64,000 bases of DNA. Source: Marinomonas foliarum (GTDB taxonomy: Bacteria > Pseudomonadota > Gammaproteobacteria > Pseudomonadales > Marinomonadaceae). Numbering within the stretch: position 1 is the first letter of the stretch; each line of letters opens with the position of its first letter. This document shows, one piece after another, positions 1 through 7,881 of this stretch. The position numbers and the translations under genes were made by a program. The notes beneath the pieces are model-generated. The model was not told the DNA's origin. It was given only the letters and a program-made list of their open reading frames with translations, and searched no databases. Where the stretch lies: the NCBI RefSeq assembly GCF_003337275.1, contig NZ_QPJQ01000002.1, positions 1-64,000 on the forward strand. The letters run 5' to 3'.

Positions 1-28
1 CGGTATCGGCGAAGGAAAGCTGATTCAT
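1..28 (-). CDS. IS5-family transposase, N-terminal fragment
   Basis: The minus-strand frame from an ATG at 26-28 reads MNQLSFADT before leaving the window. This matches the start of IS5-group transposases (IS5 itself begins MSHQLTFADSEF). It lies at the expected distance from the IS end at 95. The DDE catalytic domain is outside the window, so whether the transposase is intact cannot be judged. This is the DNA strand-transfer enzyme of the element. Confidence 0.75.
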
Positions 29-95
29 GTCATTCGGTCTTGAGGTAATGGTCAGATCGGCATTGTCTCATATTGGGGACTTAATCGCAGTTTCC
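1..95 (-). mobile_element. IS5-group insertion sequence, left end (partial, runs off the window)
   Basis: Read on the minus strand, the element begins at 95 with GGAAACTGCGATTAAGTCCC, close to my recollection of the Escherichia coli IS5 terminus (GGAAGGTGCGAACAAGTCCC). The similarity continues through an ATATGAGA stretch to a transposase start about 70 bases in. The flanking bases at 96-99 read TTAG, which fits the YTAR target duplicated by the IS5 group. Only the first ~95 bases lie in the window; the rest, including the right end, is off the left edge. Both the end sequence and the target site fit, so the family call is strong; the exact member is unknown. Confidence 0.85.
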
Positions 96-126
96 CTAAC
101 TTGCCCCACGATTTTATTGTTCTCAT
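96..126 (-). pseudogene. TRAP solute-binding lipoprotein gene interrupted by the IS (5' stub)
   Basis: On the minus strand an ATG at 124-126 opens a frame reading MRTIKSWGKL, nearly the same as the MIIKAWGKLA start of the intact paralogue at 402-1508. A ribosome-binding site (CTCCTAGGG) precedes it. Homology stops where the IS5-group end begins at 95; reading into the element reaches a TGA at 52-54, giving only 24 residues. The upstream DNA (127-300) also resembles the region upstream of the 402-1508 gene. This is therefore a fourth member of the tandem family, broken by insertion. The rest of the gene may survive beyond the element, outside the window. Confidence 0.8.
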
Positions 127-280
127 TTATTATCCCTAGGAGACTAATTTACCTTTATTTTTATAAGAAACTTGGCTCGACACTACAAGCAAGCAACAAC
201 GAGTTAAAACTAACTCTATAGCCATACCTTATGCGCTAAGTGGTTTTAATAGTATTAATTGCAATATAAAGGCTCAAGGC

Positions 281-326
281 TTTTTTATGGGTATTGTTCA
301 TCTAAATTAATAATACCCATAAAAAA
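281..326. repeat. Perfect 15-bp inverted repeat, tandem to a terminator
   Basis: TTTTTTATGGGTATT at 281-295 is exactly complementary to 312-326, with a 16-base loop. Its right arm overlaps the left arm of the terminator hairpin at 325-355 by two bases. The two structures lie one after the other downstream of the TRAP gene at 402-1508, so they could act as a double terminator. They also lie in the leader region of the interrupted gene at 96-126. Confidence 0.6.
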
Positions 327-357
327 AGCTCCGTTATATTTGCTAACGAAGCTTTTT
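321..357 (-). terminator. Rho-independent terminator of the TRAP gene at 402-1508
   Basis: AAAGCTCCGTTA (325-336) pairs with TAACGAAGCTTT (344-355) with one mismatch. On the minus strand the hairpin is followed by a run of T. It lies about 45 bases past the stop of the 402-1508 gene. Confidence 0.8.
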
Positions 358-401
358 ATATCAATGACCTAGGTATGCCTGCAATATCCTATAACAAGTA
401 A

Positions 402-1508
402 CTATTCAAGCTCACGAGCATTGATATAAGCGCGCTCAGATACTTCGTGCCACGCTCTTACTTTCGCGCCAAACTCCTTAAATGAGTCATAGACTTTCTG
501 ACTTAATGGATCTGCAGCTGCTACTTCTTCTAATGTTTCAGTAGAAGCTTTTTTCAGCGCTATCAATACATCATCAGGGAAAGATTTCAACGTCACGTTA
601 TGTTCATTGATTAACGTCTGGAGTGCCGCGTTATTCAATGCGGTGAATTCATCCAACATTTCTGCGTTTGCTTGGCGAGTCGCAGCACGTACGATTAGCT
701 GAAGATCTTTTGGTAAGGCTTCAAACGCTTCTTTATTGTAAAGCGCTTCCATTGTAGAACCTGGCTCATGCCAACCTGGGTAGTAATAGTATTTAGCTGC
801 TTTATAAAGACCGAATGCAAGGTCGTTATATGGGCCAACCCACTCGGTTGCGTCAATCGCGCCCGTTTGCAAAGAGGTGAAAATCTCTCCGCCAGGCAAG
901 TTCACAGGTATGCCACCAATTTTTTTAATAACTTCACCACCAAGGCCTGGAATACGCATTTTTAAACCTTGAAAGTCTGCCAAAGAATTTACTTCTTTGT
1001 TAAACCAGCCACCCATTTGTACACCGGTATTACCCGCAGCCATTGGGATCAAGTTAAATGGTGCGTAAATTTCTTCCCACAGTTTCAAACCGCCACCGTG
1101 ATGAATCCAAGAATTGATTTCTTGTGCAGTGAAGCCATAAGGAACCGCAGTAAAGAATTGCGCTGCAGGGGCTTTGCCTTTCCAGTAATACGCTGCACCG
1201 TGACCCATTTGTGCTGTGCCACGAGAAACCGCATCAAACACTTCCAATGCAGGAACCAATTCACCTGCCGCATACACTTTTACATTGATACGACCGTTAG
1301 ACATCTCGTTGATGCTTTTTGCTAGGCTTTCTGCGCCAGTCCCTAAACCAGGCAGGTTTTTAGGCCAAGTTGTGACCATTTTCCAATTAACGACATCGGC
1401 TTTTTTCTCGACTTGAGCAGTTTCTTTTTCTTCAGATCCACCACAGGCAACCAACGTTGCTGCAGCCAAACCGACTATTGCCAGTTTACCCCACGCTTTT
1501 ATTATCAT
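402..1508 (-). CDS. TRAP transporter solute-binding lipoprotein, paralogue 1
   Basis: This is a DctP/TakP-class periplasmic binding protein for tripartite (TRAP) uptake of organic acids (COG4663-like). The 368-residue product has a lipoprotein signal with lipobox LVAC (Cys22), so it is likely anchored to a membrane rather than free. Family landmarks are the conserved Arg in MRIPGLGGEV (Arg185, expected to hold the ligand carboxylate) and TEWVGPYND (221-229). A strong ribosome-binding site (CTCCTGAGGG) precedes the ATG. It is the first of three intact tandem paralogues that share long identical blocks. No DctQ or DctM membrane gene lies nearby. The ligand is unknown; 2-oxo acids or lactate are possibilities from characterised relatives. 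Confidence 0.88.
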   Translation of the reverse strand: MIIKAWGKLAIVGLAAATLVACGGSEEKETAQVEKKADVVNWKMVTTWPKNLPGLGTGAESLAKSINEMSNGRINVKVYAAGELVPALEVFDAVSRGTAQMGHGAAYYWKGKAPAAQFFTAVPYGFTAQEINSWIHHGGGLKLWEEIYAPFNLIPMAAGNTGVQMGGWFNKEVNSLADFQGLKMRIPGLGGEVIKKIGGIPVNLPGGEIFTSLQTGAIDATEWVGPYNDLAFGLYKAAKYYYYPGWHEPGSTMEALYNKEAFEALPKDLQLIVRAATRQANAEMLDEFTALNNAALQTLINEHNVTLKSFPDDVLIALKKASTETLEEVAAADPLSQKVYDSFKEFGAKVRAWHEVSERAYINARELE

Positions 1509-1735
1509 TTTTTATCCCTCAGGAGACTGATTACATTTATTGTTATAAGACTTAGCTTTCAAACCAAAGCAACACTAATTACTTTTCATTTCTTCCTTTT
1601 GTATTGAGGAAGAAATTCGAACTTTTATACATATTTTCTGCACTAAGTATTTTGAATAGTATGAATTGCGCTGTCAGCGCTCAAGTCTTTTTTGATATTT
1701 CTTTCTTTCATCGCTCGATTCATCCCCTCAGTAAA

Positions 1736-1771
1736 ACAAAAAAGCCCCGTTATCAAAGATAACGAGGCTTT
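1736..1771 (-). terminator. Terminator of TRAP paralogue 2
   Basis: AAAGCCCCGTTATC (1741-1754) and GATAACGAGGCTTT (1758-1771) form a stem with a three-base loop. Minus-strand reading ends in a T run. It lies ~40 bases after the stop at 1810. Confidence 0.85.
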
Positions 1772-1809
1772 ATCAACATTAGTGCTTTTAAAATATAAAG
1801 CTTAGCGTC

Positions 1810-2919
1810 TTAATCGTCCGCACGCGCATTAATATAAGCTCGCTCGGACACATCATGCCATTCACTTACTGGAGCCATAAAGTTTTTGAAAGACTCATAA
1901 ACTTTTTGGCTATTAGGGTCATTAGCCGCGACTTCTTCTAATGTTTCAGCCGACGCTTTCTTAAGTGCTTCCAACAGATCTCGTGGGAACGGCTTAAGAA
2001 TCACATTATGTTCATTGACCAAGGTTTGCAGTGCATCATTATTGCGCGCGGTAAACTCGTTAATCATGTCTAAGTTAGCCTGTTTAACCGCTGCACGAGC
2101 AATAGCTTGTAGATCCTTAGGCAAAGCCGCAAACGCGTCTTTGTTAAAGATAACTTCAACAGCAGAACCTGGTTCATGCCATCCCGGGTAATAGTAGTAT
2201 TTCGCCGCTTTATACAAGCCAAATGCTAAATCATTATAAGGGCCAACCCATTCGGTTGCGTCAATCGTACCCGTTTGAAGCGCCGTAAATACTTCACTAC
2301 CCGGTAAGTTGATAGGTGATGCACCGACTTTTTTCAGTACTTCGCCACCTAACCCAGGCATACGCATTTTCAAACCTTTGAAATCCTCTAGGGAATTGAT
2401 TTCTTTATTGAACCAACCACCCATTTGCACGCCAGCATTACCAGCAACCATAGGGATCAGGTTAAAGGGAGCGTAGATATCCTCCCACAACTCTAAACCG
2501 CCGCCATAGGCAATCCACGCATTAAACTCTTGTGCATTAAAACCAAAAGGGACAGTTGAGAAAAACTGCGCCGCAGCCACCTTCCCTTTCCAGTAATACG
2601 CCGAGCCGTGGCCCATTTGTGCCGTGCCACGAGAAACGGCATCAAACACTTCTAATGCAGGTACAAGCTCGCCAGCAGCATAGACTTTAATATCCAAACG
2701 CCCGTTAGACATTTCTTTAATATTCTTCGCCAGCGCCTCTGCACCCGTCCCCATTCCTGGGAGGTTTTTCGGCCAAGTTGTCACCATTTTCCAATGAATA
2801 ACATCCACTTTTTGCTCTGCCTTTGCGGTCCCTTTTTCTTCTGTCCCGCCACAAGCAGCCAATGTTGCTGCCATCAAGCCGACAAGTAAGGCTTGATTCC
2901 ACTTTTTAATTTTATTCAT
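1810..2919 (-). CDS. TRAP transporter solute-binding lipoprotein, paralogue 2
   Basis: A second DctP/TakP-class binding lipoprotein of 369 residues. I chose the ATG at 2917-2919 (MNKIKKW) because it places the signal peptide correctly, with the lipobox ending at Cys23 (LAAC), and has GGATAAG six bases upstream; an in-frame start 11 codons earlier is less likely. The Arg of MRMPGLGGEV and the TEWVGPYND block are retained. It differs from its neighbours in loop residues around the presumed ligand pocket (SPINLPGSEV against IPVNLPGGEI), so the copies may bind different acids. It has its own terminator at 1736-1771 and a leader hairpin upstream, so it need not be co-transcribed with paralogue 3. 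Confidence 0.87.
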   Translation of the reverse strand: MNKIKKWNQALLVGLMAATLAACGGTEEKGTAKAEQKVDVIHWKMVTTWPKNLPGMGTGAEALAKNIKEMSNGRLDIKVYAAGELVPALEVFDAVSRGTAQMGHGSAYYWKGKVAAAQFFSTVPFGFNAQEFNAWIAYGGGLELWEDIYAPFNLIPMVAGNAGVQMGGWFNKEINSLEDFKGLKMRMPGLGGEVLKKVGASPINLPGSEVFTALQTGTIDATEWVGPYNDLAFGLYKAAKYYYYPGWHEPGSAVEVIFNKDAFAALPKDLQAIARAAVKQANLDMINEFTARNNDALQTLVNEHNVILKPFPRDLLEALKKASAETLEEVAANDPNSQKVYESFKNFMAPVSEWHDVSERAYINARADD

Positions 2920-2963
2920 GCGCTTATCCATTAATGAGTGAATCACACTCAATATTAATGACT

Positions 2964-2988
2964 TAGCCTAATGAGCTGCATTAGGCTA
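2964..2988. repeat. Leader hairpin upstream of TRAP paralogue 2
   Basis: TAGCCTAAT (2964-2972) is exactly complementary to ATTAGGCTA (2980-2988) around a seven-base loop. It lies between the terminator of paralogue 3 and the start of paralogue 2, without a T run. Its role is unknown. Confidence 0.5.
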
Positions 2989-3000
2989 GCAATATAAAAT

Positions 3001-3031
3001 AAGCCCTACCATCAATGGATAGCAGGGCTTA
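3001..3031 (-). terminator. Terminator of TRAP paralogue 3
   Basis: AAGCCCT and AGGGCTT arms with an imperfect inner stem (CCAT/ATGG) form a hairpin 40 bases past the stop at 3072. There is only a weak T run, so it may be leaky. Confidence 0.65.
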
Positions 3032-3071
3032 TCAAGATCACTTGTTCTCTATTCTATGAATAAGAAAAGCA

Positions 3072-4184
3072 TTAGTCGGTTGCGCGAGCATTAATAAAGG
3101 CACGCTCAGAAATATCATGCCATTCGCTCACAGAGTGTAAGAAGCCGGTAAAAGAGTCATACACTTTTTGGCTCATTGCATCGTTAGCCGCCACTTCTTT
3201 AAGTGTTTCGTCTGATGCAACACGCAAAGCTTCCAAAAGATCTTTCGGGAACTTTTTCAAAGTAACATTATGCTCATCAACCAACGTCTGCAAAGCCGCA
3301 TTGTTACGTGCTGTTAGCTCGTTCAGCATATTCAAGTTAGCTTGCGCAGCTGCAGAGCGAACAATCTCTTGCAAATCTACAGGCAAGGCATTAAAGGCGT
3401 CTTTGTTGATCAGCGCTTCAACTGCAGAACCTGGCTCTTGCCAACCTGGGTAATAGTAGTATTTCGCCGCTTTATACAAACCAAAGGCTAAATCGTTGTA
3501 AGGGCCAACCCACTCTGTCGCATCAAGAGCACCAGTTTGAAGAGCGGTAAACATCTCGCTACCAGGAAGGTTAACCGTCACAGCACCAACCTTTTTAAGC
3601 ACTTCGCCACCTAGGCCAGGCATACGCATTTTCAAACCTTGAAAATCCGCTAAAGAATTGATTTCTTTATTAAACCAACCGCCCATTTGCGCACCTGTGT
3701 TACCTGCCGCCATAGGGATAATGTTGAATGGAGCATAAACTTCTTCCCACAGCTCTAATCCACCGCCAAATTCAAGCCAAGCGTTAAACTCTTGTGCTGT
3801 CATACCAAATGGTACAGACGAAAAAAACTGTACAGCAGGCGCCTTACCTTTCCAGTAATATGCAGAACTATGACCTATTTGCGCAGTACCACGGGAAACA
3901 GCATCAAATACTTCCAGTGCTGGAACTAACTCTCCTGCTGAGTAGACCTTAATGTCCAAACGACCATCAGACATTTTTGTAATATTTTTTGCGAATGCTT
4001 CAGCACCCGTTCCCAAACCTGGAAAGTTTTTAGGCCAGGCTGTGACCATTTTCCAATGAATGGTTTCTACTTTCTTTTCAACTTTTGCCGTTTCTTCAGC
4101 TTTCTCTGATCCACCACAAGCAACCAAAGACACAGCTAGCAAACCAGCGAACGCCAATCTGCCCAATCCCATTAAATTACGCAT
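3072..4184 (-). CDS. TRAP transporter solute-binding lipoprotein, paralogue 3
   Basis: The third intact DctP/TakP-class binding lipoprotein, 370 residues, with lipobox LVAC ending at Cys23 and a CTCCTGAGGG ribosome-binding site as in paralogue 1. MRMPGLGGEV and TEWVGPYND are conserved. It is the most upstream intact gene of the minus-strand array. The motif spacing is unchanged, so all three proteins look functional; the array appears to have grown by local duplication. Like the others it lacks adjacent membrane subunits, so it must either share a permease encoded elsewhere or act in sensing. The ligand cannot be set from sequence. Confidence 0.87.
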   Translation of the reverse strand: MRNLMGLGRLAFAGLLAVSLVACGGSEKAEETAKVEKKVETIHWKMVTAWPKNFPGLGTGAEAFAKNITKMSDGRLDIKVYSAGELVPALEVFDAVSRGTAQIGHSSAYYWKGKAPAVQFFSSVPFGMTAQEFNAWLEFGGGLELWEEVYAPFNIIPMAAGNTGAQMGGWFNKEINSLADFQGLKMRMPGLGGEVLKKVGAVTVNLPGSEMFTALQTGALDATEWVGPYNDLAFGLYKAAKYYYYPGWQEPGSAVEALINKDAFNALPVDLQEIVRSAAAQANLNMLNELTARNNAALQTLVDEHNVTLKKFPKDLLEALRVASDETLKEVAANDAMSQKVYDSFTGFLHSVSEWHDISERAFINARATD

Positions 4185-4339
4185 TATTTTCCCTCAGGAG
4201 CTAGATACTTGATAACAATAACTCTGTCTGTGACACAAGAAAGAGATGCCCTACATCAATCAATCTTAGAGACAGGATCAATAATCCACGAATGCTAAAA
4301 CACCGCTCATTATTGTATTTTTATTATAAAATCAGACAG

Positions 4340-4376
4340 AAAAATGCCCTTTTGATGCATAAAACATCAAAAAGGC
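4340..4376 (-). terminator. Terminator of the Gfo/Idh/MocA gene
   Basis: GCCCTTTTGATG (4346-4357) pairs with CATCAAAAAGGC (4365-4376), with one mismatch, followed on the minus strand by ATTTTTC. It lies ~70 bases after the stop at 4449. Confidence 0.75.
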
Positions 4377-4448
4377 AAAAGATGATAAGAATTGTAAGAA
4401 CCTTGCTCAACCCTTTTTTGCGATTTCTTTCGACTAAATTGACGAAAG

Positions 4449-5507
4449 TTAGAAATTCGGCGTATAACCCCAAGACATGCGCTGACCGCTTTCTGCAGAT
4501 TGCTCCGCCAAACAAATCAAATAAATCAACTGGCAGGCTTGTTCCATAGCAACAGGAGCCTCGCCTTTCCCCAGAATGGCATCACGTAACTGGGCATAAA
4601 ACGCCACATAATCACCTTGTGTTGACGCTTCGTTAATCCTCTCTATATCATCTTGGGAATGCGCCACAAAACGAGTATTGCGCTGCTGTGTCGCTTTGGA
4701 TGGAAAGTCTGCGTCCCAAGGCATTTGACCTGCTCGTAAGGCCTCTTCTTGTGGATCCAACCCCACACATTGCCAACTGCCCTTGGTAAATCTTGCATTG
4801 AAACGGCGCATTTCACCTGCCTCAAACGGCGTTGATGCTAAACGCACACGCTTATCGTCATAACCCAACTCCACCTCAAACCAGTCATGGGCTTGGCTAC
4901 CTTCACGTAGCTTATCGATACTCGCGTGTAACCACTTCGGTGGACCAAATAAACATAACGCCTGATCTAAAATATGCGGGCCTAGATCCCAGAAAATCCC
5001 AGTACCAACACCCGGCTCCTCACGCCAGCGAGCTTGAGCGGCAGGACGAAAGCGATCAAAGCGCGAATCCAAATGCTTCAACTCACCTAATTCACCACTT
5101 TTGATCAACGCTTTAAGACGCAAAAAATCACCATCAAAACGACGATTTTGATACACGCAAAAGACCAAACTTTTTTGTTTAGCAAGAACACACAATGCTT
5201 CTATCTGACTTAGACTGGTCACAGACGGCTTCTCTAACAAAACATGTTTGCCGTTTTCCAATGCCTTTTTTGCTTGATCAAAATGCAACGAATTCGGTGT
5301 AGTGATCACCACCAAATCTACATCCGATGCAGCAAACACAGATTCTGCAGACGATACCACCGACACGTCTGGCAACACAGCCCTAACCTCATCTACCTTA
5401 GAGCTGCAAACATACGCCATCGTCATGTCAGGATCATTCATCACAAAAGGCGCGTGAAACACCCGCCCCGACAAACCAAAACCAATCAAACCAACACGAA
5501 TAGACAT
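4449..5507 (-). CDS. Gfo/Idh/MocA-family NAD(P)-dependent oxidoreductase
   Basis: A 352-residue sugar- or polyol-type dehydrogenase. The N-terminal Rossmann fold shows GFGLSG (10-15) and the family's EKP motif (LLEKPSVTS, EKP at 92-94), whose Lys is catalytic. The C-terminal half is the usual GFO_IDH_MocA beta-sheet domain, with the GVGTGIFWDLGPHILDQ stretch typical of the YdgJ-like subgroup. I chose the ATG at 5505-5507 because GAGGAG lies eight bases upstream; the longer frame adds seven unconvincing residues. It appears monocistronic, with terminators on both sides. The substrate is not predictable. Confidence 0.85.
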   Translation of the reverse strand: MSIRVGLIGFGLSGRVFHAPFVMNDPDMTMAYVCSSKVDEVRAVLPDVSVVSSAESVFAASDVDLVVITTPNSLHFDQAKKALENGKHVLLEKPSVTSLSQIEALCVLAKQKSLVFCVYQNRRFDGDFLRLKALIKSGELGELKHLDSRFDRFRPAAQARWREEPGVGTGIFWDLGPHILDQALCLFGPPKWLHASIDKLREGSQAHDWFEVELGYDDKRVRLASTPFEAGEMRRFNARFTKGSWQCVGLDPQEEALRAGQMPWDADFPSKATQQRNTRFVAHSQDDIERINEASTQGDYVAFYAQLRDAILGKGEAPVAMEQACQLIYLICLAEQSAESGQRMSWGYTPNF

Positions 5508-5582
5508 GCCACACTCCTCATCAGCCAAATACTTACAACTCTAAATAGTCTACATCCAATTGAAAAAAATTGCCGTAAATAA

Positions 5583-5612
5583 AAATCCCCGCAGTAAGCT
5601 CTGCGGGGATTT
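5583..5612 (-). terminator. Strong hairpin terminator
   Basis: AAATCCCCGCAG (5583-5594) and CTGCGGGGATTT (5601-5612) form a perfect 12-bp stem, followed on the minus strand by TT and a T-rich tract. It probably ends transcription of the SLOG gene at 5754-6386. Confidence 0.85.
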
Positions 5613-5753
5613 TAGTGAAGCCCCTACAACAGTTGAGATTGCTGCTACTTAGACTTCTCCCTGTCTAGCTGCTTATATAATCGACAGGTTTACATGAAAA
5701 AAACTATTAATCTATACTGAATAGGAATGTTGGAAAATACAAATCCTCATAAG

Positions 5754-6386
5754 TTACAGATGCAACCCAAACCAAGCACGAACGGCAGCATATAATGCAT
5801 CGTTAACCGTATTGAATTTTACCACTCCTTCAACCTCCGGAGCATCCGACAAAGCTAGAACGCAACGATCAAAGTGCATTCCAAATGCCATTTCAGTTAA
5901 TGTGCCATAACTTCCACCGATTGCTATCAGCACCGGACAAGTACGACCAATAATAGCATTACGAGCAGGACCTAATCCTGTCACGATAGGGATAGTGATA
6001 TAAGCATTCGCAGCTGACCAGCACTCATCTGGCAATATACCGATTGTTAATCCGTTAGCATTGAAAGCTCCTCTACTACTGGCTTCCATTACGCCAGTTT
6101 TACCACCAGTTAGGAGCGGAAGTCCCATTTCTGCGACAGCACGACCCACCTCCTCGGCAAAGAATAGTTGTTCATCTGTAGCATTTACCTTTGGTCCAAT
6201 GACTCCAATCGGTAATGAGACCGTCCCCATTTCCAGTGCGAGAAGAATAGCCTTGTGATCTTCTACGTATTCAGCATTGTTAGGGATATCTTCATCACGG
6301 ATCCATGTTCTGGATTTCGGCTGCCAACATTGGCCAGAGTAATAAATTTTATTGTTGACAGAGTCGTATTTAAATTGGTCGAGCAT
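5754..6386 (-). CDS. LOG-like Rossmann (SLOG) protein, TIGR00725-like
   Basis: A 210-residue protein with the nucleotide-binding fold shared by lysine-decarboxylase-like/LOG proteins and DprA. Visible motifs are GGKTGVME (94-101), GPARNAII (139-146) and GGSYGTLTE (157-165). The last stands where LOG phosphoribohydrolases have PGGxGTxxE, and its Glu is retained. About 55 residues precede the Rossmann core; their role is unknown. An AAGGA ribosome-binding site lies upstream of the ATG. Relatives are mostly uncharacterised: a nucleotide hydrolase or a nucleotide-ligand sensor are both possible. It is flanked by a 170-base gap and the ABC importer on the same strand. Confidence 0.72.
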   Translation of the reverse strand: MLDQFKYDSVNNKIYYSGQCWQPKSRTWIRDEDIPNNAEYVEDHKAILLALEMGTVSLPIGVIGPKVNATDEQLFFAEEVGRAVAEMGLPLLTGGKTGVMEASSRGAFNANGLTIGILPDECWSAANAYITIPIVTGLGPARNAIIGRTCPVLIAIGGSYGTLTEMAFGMHFDRCVLALSDAPEVEGVVKFNTVNDALYAAVRAWFGLHL

Positions 6387-6559
6387 GAACAGTCCTTGAG
6401 ATTGTAAGGATATTTACTTCCAAATTTATTAATTTAATATACGTAAGAGCACTTACATTTTTGACGATTACTTTTTATAGCCGAAGACTATTTGTAGCTT
6501 AAGAAAGGTGAGAACCTATAGGGGTTGTAAAATTAACGCCTACCGGACTCACCATTTTA

Positions 6560-7813
6560 TTACTTCATACCAAGAAGATCTCGCATGGTTTCAGCCAATC
6601 CTTTCATTTCCTTGGATGGATCAGCACCCTCAGTTACTTCAACCAGAGAAGCGCTGACTAATTCAGTAGCAGCAACCCCTTCAGCACCAGGGTAGGCAAA
6701 CCAAGGGCCGGCATAGTTTGCAATCTGGGTATGTGCAACAAGCGCGTTAGGGTTCTTTTTATAGAAATCACCAAGATATACTTTATCTTCAATCAATATC
6801 GAATTGGCTGGCGCGTAACCTGTATTTTCAACAATGATTTTTTGCCCTTCTGGGCTGGTCACAAAAGCCATGTATTTCCATACAGCTTGTTGCTTAACTT
6901 TGTCTTTTGCCAACATGACGATAGCAGAGCCTCCGGTAGGGAAATAAACCTTTGATTTATCATCTGAGGCGATAGGAGTAGGCTTAACTGTAAGATTAAA
7001 CTTGTCACCTGCTCCTTCTGTAAAGCGAGCCTGTAACGATGAACTCTCGAACATTATGCCGAGAGCTCCAGCAGGAAAAGCTTGACGGGCGTCATTTTCC
7101 GAATAAGTCTTCATACCAGCTTCTTTAGAGAAACGCTGATAAAGACCAGCCGCAGTAATACCTTGCACGTTATCAAACGTAATATCCGTTTCATCTTTAT
7201 TCATAGGTCGACCACCATATGAGCCAAGTAACGATTGGAATCGCCAGTCATGAGGGGAAACCCAAATCCCATCAATATTGCTCCCAAGCGCATTTATCTT
7301 AGCCGCTAAGTCGATAACACCATCAAAGGTCGTGGGGAAATTATCCATTGAGCCACCCGCCTTTTTAACCAACTCAGGATTAACATACATCACCATCGTA
7401 GATGCTGAAGTGGCTAAAGCATATTGTGTATCTTTATAGCGTCCCAGAGATAAAAGCGCAGGCGTGTAGCCCAATAACAAAGGGTCATCTCCAATGAAGC
7501 TATCAATTGGCTGAGCCAGTCCGCGGTCTTCTAGCACTCGCCATAAATTAAGCCCCACATATGCAACATCTGGTGCTGTTCCAGCAATGGACTCACGAAG
7601 TAGTCGCTGAGAGCCATCACCATAACTCTCTGCTGGACCATCAATAATGACATTTATATCTGGATTCTTATCCATGAATGCCTTGGACAATATCTGTTGC
7701 GTGTCCGACCAAATGGTAGGGATCGCGTAATGAACACGAATTTCAGTCTCAGCCGCTTGTACTGATATAACATTAGATAAAGCAATTACAGTCGATAACA
7801 GAATTTTTTTCAC
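6560..7813 (-). CDS. ABC transporter sugar-type substrate-binding protein
   Basis: A family-1 extracellular solute-binding protein of 417 residues, the last gene of a minus-strand importer operon. It has a Sec signal peptide cleaved near VQAAE (about residue 20). The body shows the cluster's SAxTMVMYVNPEL segment and late FPTGGSAIVML, as in UgpB/MalE-like proteins. The start is a GTG at 7811-7813, with GGAG eight bases upstream. It lies 68 bases downstream of the permease gene. Glycerol-3-phosphate, polyols or oligosaccharides are all possible ligands; no enzyme in the operon narrows this. Confidence 0.85.
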   Translation of the reverse strand: MKKILLSTVIALSNVISVQAAETEIRVHYAIPTIWSDTQQILSKAFMDKNPDINVIIDGPAESYGDGSQRLLRESIAGTAPDVAYVGLNLWRVLEDRGLAQPIDSFIGDDPLLLGYTPALLSLGRYKDTQYALATSASTMVMYVNPELVKKAGGSMDNFPTTFDGVIDLAAKINALGSNIDGIWVSPHDWRFQSLLGSYGGRPMNKDETDITFDNVQGITAAGLYQRFSKEAGMKTYSENDARQAFPAGALGIMFESSSLQARFTEGAGDKFNLTVKPTPIASDDKSKVYFPTGGSAIVMLAKDKVKQQAVWKYMAFVTSPEGQKIIVENTGYAPANSILIEDKVYLGDFYKKNPNALVAHTQIANYAGPWFAYPGAEGVAATELVSASLVEVTEGADPSKEMKGLAETMRDLLGMK

Positions 7814-7881
7814 GTGTGTAACTCCAGTATTTTAAGAAAGACAAGGCACAGTCGTTTCTGGGCCAATTAGACTTACGAACT

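Noticed and set aside
27..221. Open frame of 64 codons on the plus strand
   Set aside because: It is antisense to the IS end and to the broken TRAP leader; no homology or ribosome-binding site.
4292..4549. Plus-strand frame across the terminator of the Gfo/Idh gene
   Set aside because: It overlaps the terminator and the 3' end of the oxidoreductase gene; composition is that of a shadow frame.
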